Of a stretch of DNA of 64,000 nt, positions 61,591 to 64,000 are shown in pieces (the first letter of the stretch is position 1; every line of letters begins with the position of its first letter). The stretch lies in NCBI GenBank assembly GCA_040954595.2, contig CM082578.2, positions 10,540,001 through 10,604,000 of the forward strand, in the 5' to 3' direction. Under the pieces are notes generated by a model. The model did not search any database. It had not been told where the DNA came from and worked only from the letters and a program-made list of their open reading frames with translations. A program made the position numbers and the translations under genes. The DNA is from Balanoglossus misakiensis. Taxonomy: Eukaryota; Hemichordata.

Positions 61591-64000
61591 GTTTACCGGA
61601 AGCGAGGCACACAACTGAAGTCTCTTTTACAGAAGAGAAAACACATCGAAAGCCGGAACACTTCTTTGTAAAATAAAACAAGGGTGTCACCTTCGACACC
61701 GTGTCCCCATGTCCTCGGGTCGGGTCAGGGAGTCGTCAGCGGACAGGGAAATTCACGTAATCGTACACTAGAACGGTTTAATGTCCTTTGCTTTGTTGGC
61801 TCGTTGCGCAAAGAAGGCTTCAATGTGCGGCGTATGGAGACTCCTCCCCGCCCTATGTGATATATGACACTTGCTATTTATACAGCCCGAAGCACAGAAG
61901 TGGCCCGTTCTGTTGCGATTAATAGCCACACCGCGTAATTTATAGACACACTTTCCACACGGTATACCGTGTAAACCATAACCGTAACAAGGCACGTACC
62001 ATTGCACTATGGGGTACGTTTATAAGTCTGCACTCTCCTCTGTGAGGCATCCCATGGCTGGTATGGAACAAGTTTTCACATCGAGTGCCACAATAATTAA
62101 AACACACATTTATTAGACGCTTTGATAAGAGCAAATCAATGTATTGACTTAATAAGGTTATCGATTCTCACGAAACAAGGCTTCTACGCCCCCCCCCCCA
62201 TCCGCGAAATGGGACAAAAATATCTCAGTGTATGGTTTTGCCATATTGCACATGGTATTTTGTTTGCGTGTTATGGGACAACTACTTGACGGAAAATACC
62301 GATTTCTCCGTTGGATCACGCAGGTAATAAAAATTAAAATTATTTTACGTGAAACACCATCTATCGGTCAAGCAAGATTTTATACGTCACAACCGCAGGT
62401 CGCCGAACGATGTAACATGATTTCAGGCGATAGATTATTGCCGGATACCAATAACAAATATCAACACATTCTTGGGGCTATTAAAATTACTCGTTTAATA
62501 GTAACGCGTTGTTACCAACGACGGAACTACATTCCAAAGATCACTTTACTGACCCTCCCCTGAGCTCTAGAAGCCAAATGTCCCAGCTTCAATTTGGCAG
62601 ATTAAACTTGAATTTTGAGCTTATACTGTTGAGATTGACTTAGAATATTAGACGGGCGACCCCCCCCCCCTCCTCCATACTGCCACCTATACCGGCATAT
62701 ATTCAGCCCTGGAGAAGGTAGGAATGACAAATTCGATGAATCGTGGTGTCTTCAGTCGGTCGAGGTCGGTGACTCTCACTGTGGATCGGAGGTCAACCGG
62801 GTGTGCCGCACATATACACGGTAGAAATCGGAATTCAGAAGTGAACTTTAAACCTACCCATGCAACCTGACGCCGACGCCCACTAATTAGGGAGCCTCCA
62901 ATAATTAGAGCTGGAGGGTGCGTTGGGATTTCGAGAAGTCAACGTGTATTATTGCAGTTAGACTCGGGGGGGGGGGCATCTTTGTTTCCAGATTATTGAG
63001 AATTTTGACGACAGTCATACACGGCAATATATTTGGATTTACTTACTAGAATAGGTTTGTAAATGTCTTCCTAAATTTTCCATTTTAGTTGTTAACATTA
63101 ATTGACTCGGTGGAAACATCTACAACTTCAAACAACAAATCAAAAAAGCAAGATGTCTGGAAACCAAATTGTTACATCGCCAGTGAAAACGACAGCTGCT
63201 GGTAGACCGGCGTTCTACCGACAAGAGGCGATTCACATTATGTTGTGGACATAGCTTATTTTTTTCTTCACCCGTGCTGGCGTTGAAAAGTTGTACTACG
63301 CGTCGGCCAAGTCAAGCTTGAAACTGTTTTGTTCGCAATAGTTGTTTGTGTTTCGGGTGTGGCTCGGATAACATGTTGTTTGTGTTGAATTCCACTCAAG
63401 CACTTACTGTTTAGCTGAGTGGTATGCAATAACGACAGATCCTTCAAATAATTTTTGATTAACAACTGGTACTGTGTTCATGACATCCAATACTACGGCC
63501 GCTTATTATCCCCGAAAGTGACAATCCTCTCTGGCTAGACCACACACTGACTCCAGTACGCCAAGTACTGTATGTTGAGTAGGGGTTATAAAACTGTCGA
63601 GAATATACTGTAACACAGTATATGTGAAGTTAAAAATAATAATAATCTAGCTCTACAAAGGTCATGGCATTATTTGTTAAGGGGTGCAGGAGTGTTTCGA
63701 CTGGCTATGTGGAAGTAACAAAACGTTTAATGTTTTTGTACCAAGATATGACCTTATTCACTGAAGAACACGTCGAACACCCCAAATTTGACCCGTTTTC
63801 AACATTCGGAGACCACACTTCTCTGCTCACATTGACCGACGTTTAGAAGAGAGGACTTTTACACGTGCTCAGCTGACTCTCAGGCCGGTGCTTACATGAT
63901 GATTGCCTTCGGTAGCCAACGAAAAATGTTCGGGTTAAGGGTCAGCTTTACAATCATGTTATAATTATCACCTGGCACGACATGGTTACCAGCTGTTTCT
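61591..64000. other. Upstream flank of the CLCA gene, no gene seen
   Basis: This includes the CLCA promoter next to 61590. Beyond it are only short open frames without splice, motif or composition support, and poly(C) or poly(G) runs at about 62190, 62661 and 62967. No RNA gene was recognised. Confidence 0.5.

Noticed and set aside
62228-62563. 111-residue frame at the right end
   Set aside because: Starts in AT-rich DNA, no motif, no supporting splice sites.

Overview
This is intron-rich animal nuclear DNA. It is most likely from a cephalochordate (amphioxus, Branchiostoma-like); the evidence is intron density, canonical GT-AG junctions, very frequent acatgtacatgta-type words, LRR-Ig receptor genes of the amphioxus type, and a HCFC1-TMEM187 gene pair that is also adjacent on human Xq28. 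There are no prokaryotic features. All exon models were built by hand from reading frame, splice consensus and family motifs; six of them give a total length divisible by three.

Layout, left to right: (1) 184-2083, minus: the first three coding exons of host cell factor (HCFC1), running off the left edge. (2) 3962-4759, plus: single-exon TMEM187, head to head with HCFC1. (3) 5550-5841, minus: a possible first coding exon of an unrecognised gene, divergent from (4) 6268-6732, plus: a single-exon jacalin-like lectin. (5) 8419-15997 (5' UTR exons to about 17253), minus: a 15-coding-exon SLC26 anion transporter with a STAS domain, carrying a ~1.3 kb Helitron-like insertion in one intron. (6) 18488-20140 and 23106-25337, plus: a tandem pair of LRR-Ig transmembrane receptors; the second copy is expanded by almost identical 144-bp LRR modules. 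(7) 26431-35115, plus: a 21-exon POMGNT1-like protein with two FAM3/ILEI domains and an altered metal-binding motif. (8) 37914-43427, minus: a 10-exon MAGE-domain gene (NSMCE3 type). (9) 46349-52318, plus: a 13-exon SLC6 glycine/proline-type neurotransmitter transporter. (10) 55108-61590, minus: an 11-exon CLCA-type metalloprotease/VWA membrane protein. The right end (61.6-64 kb) has no gene I can support.

These are unrelated housekeeping, transport and surface-recognition genes, not an operon or a single pathway. Noncoding DNA holds several small terminal-inverted-repeat (MITE-like) elements, a long near-perfect hairpin beside the MAGE gene, one 22-bp minisatellite and several microsatellites. 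The points most worth a second look are the EED-to-EEQ change in the POMGNT1-like protein, the homogenised LRR module array in the second LRR-Ig receptor, and the hairpin at 43656-43740.
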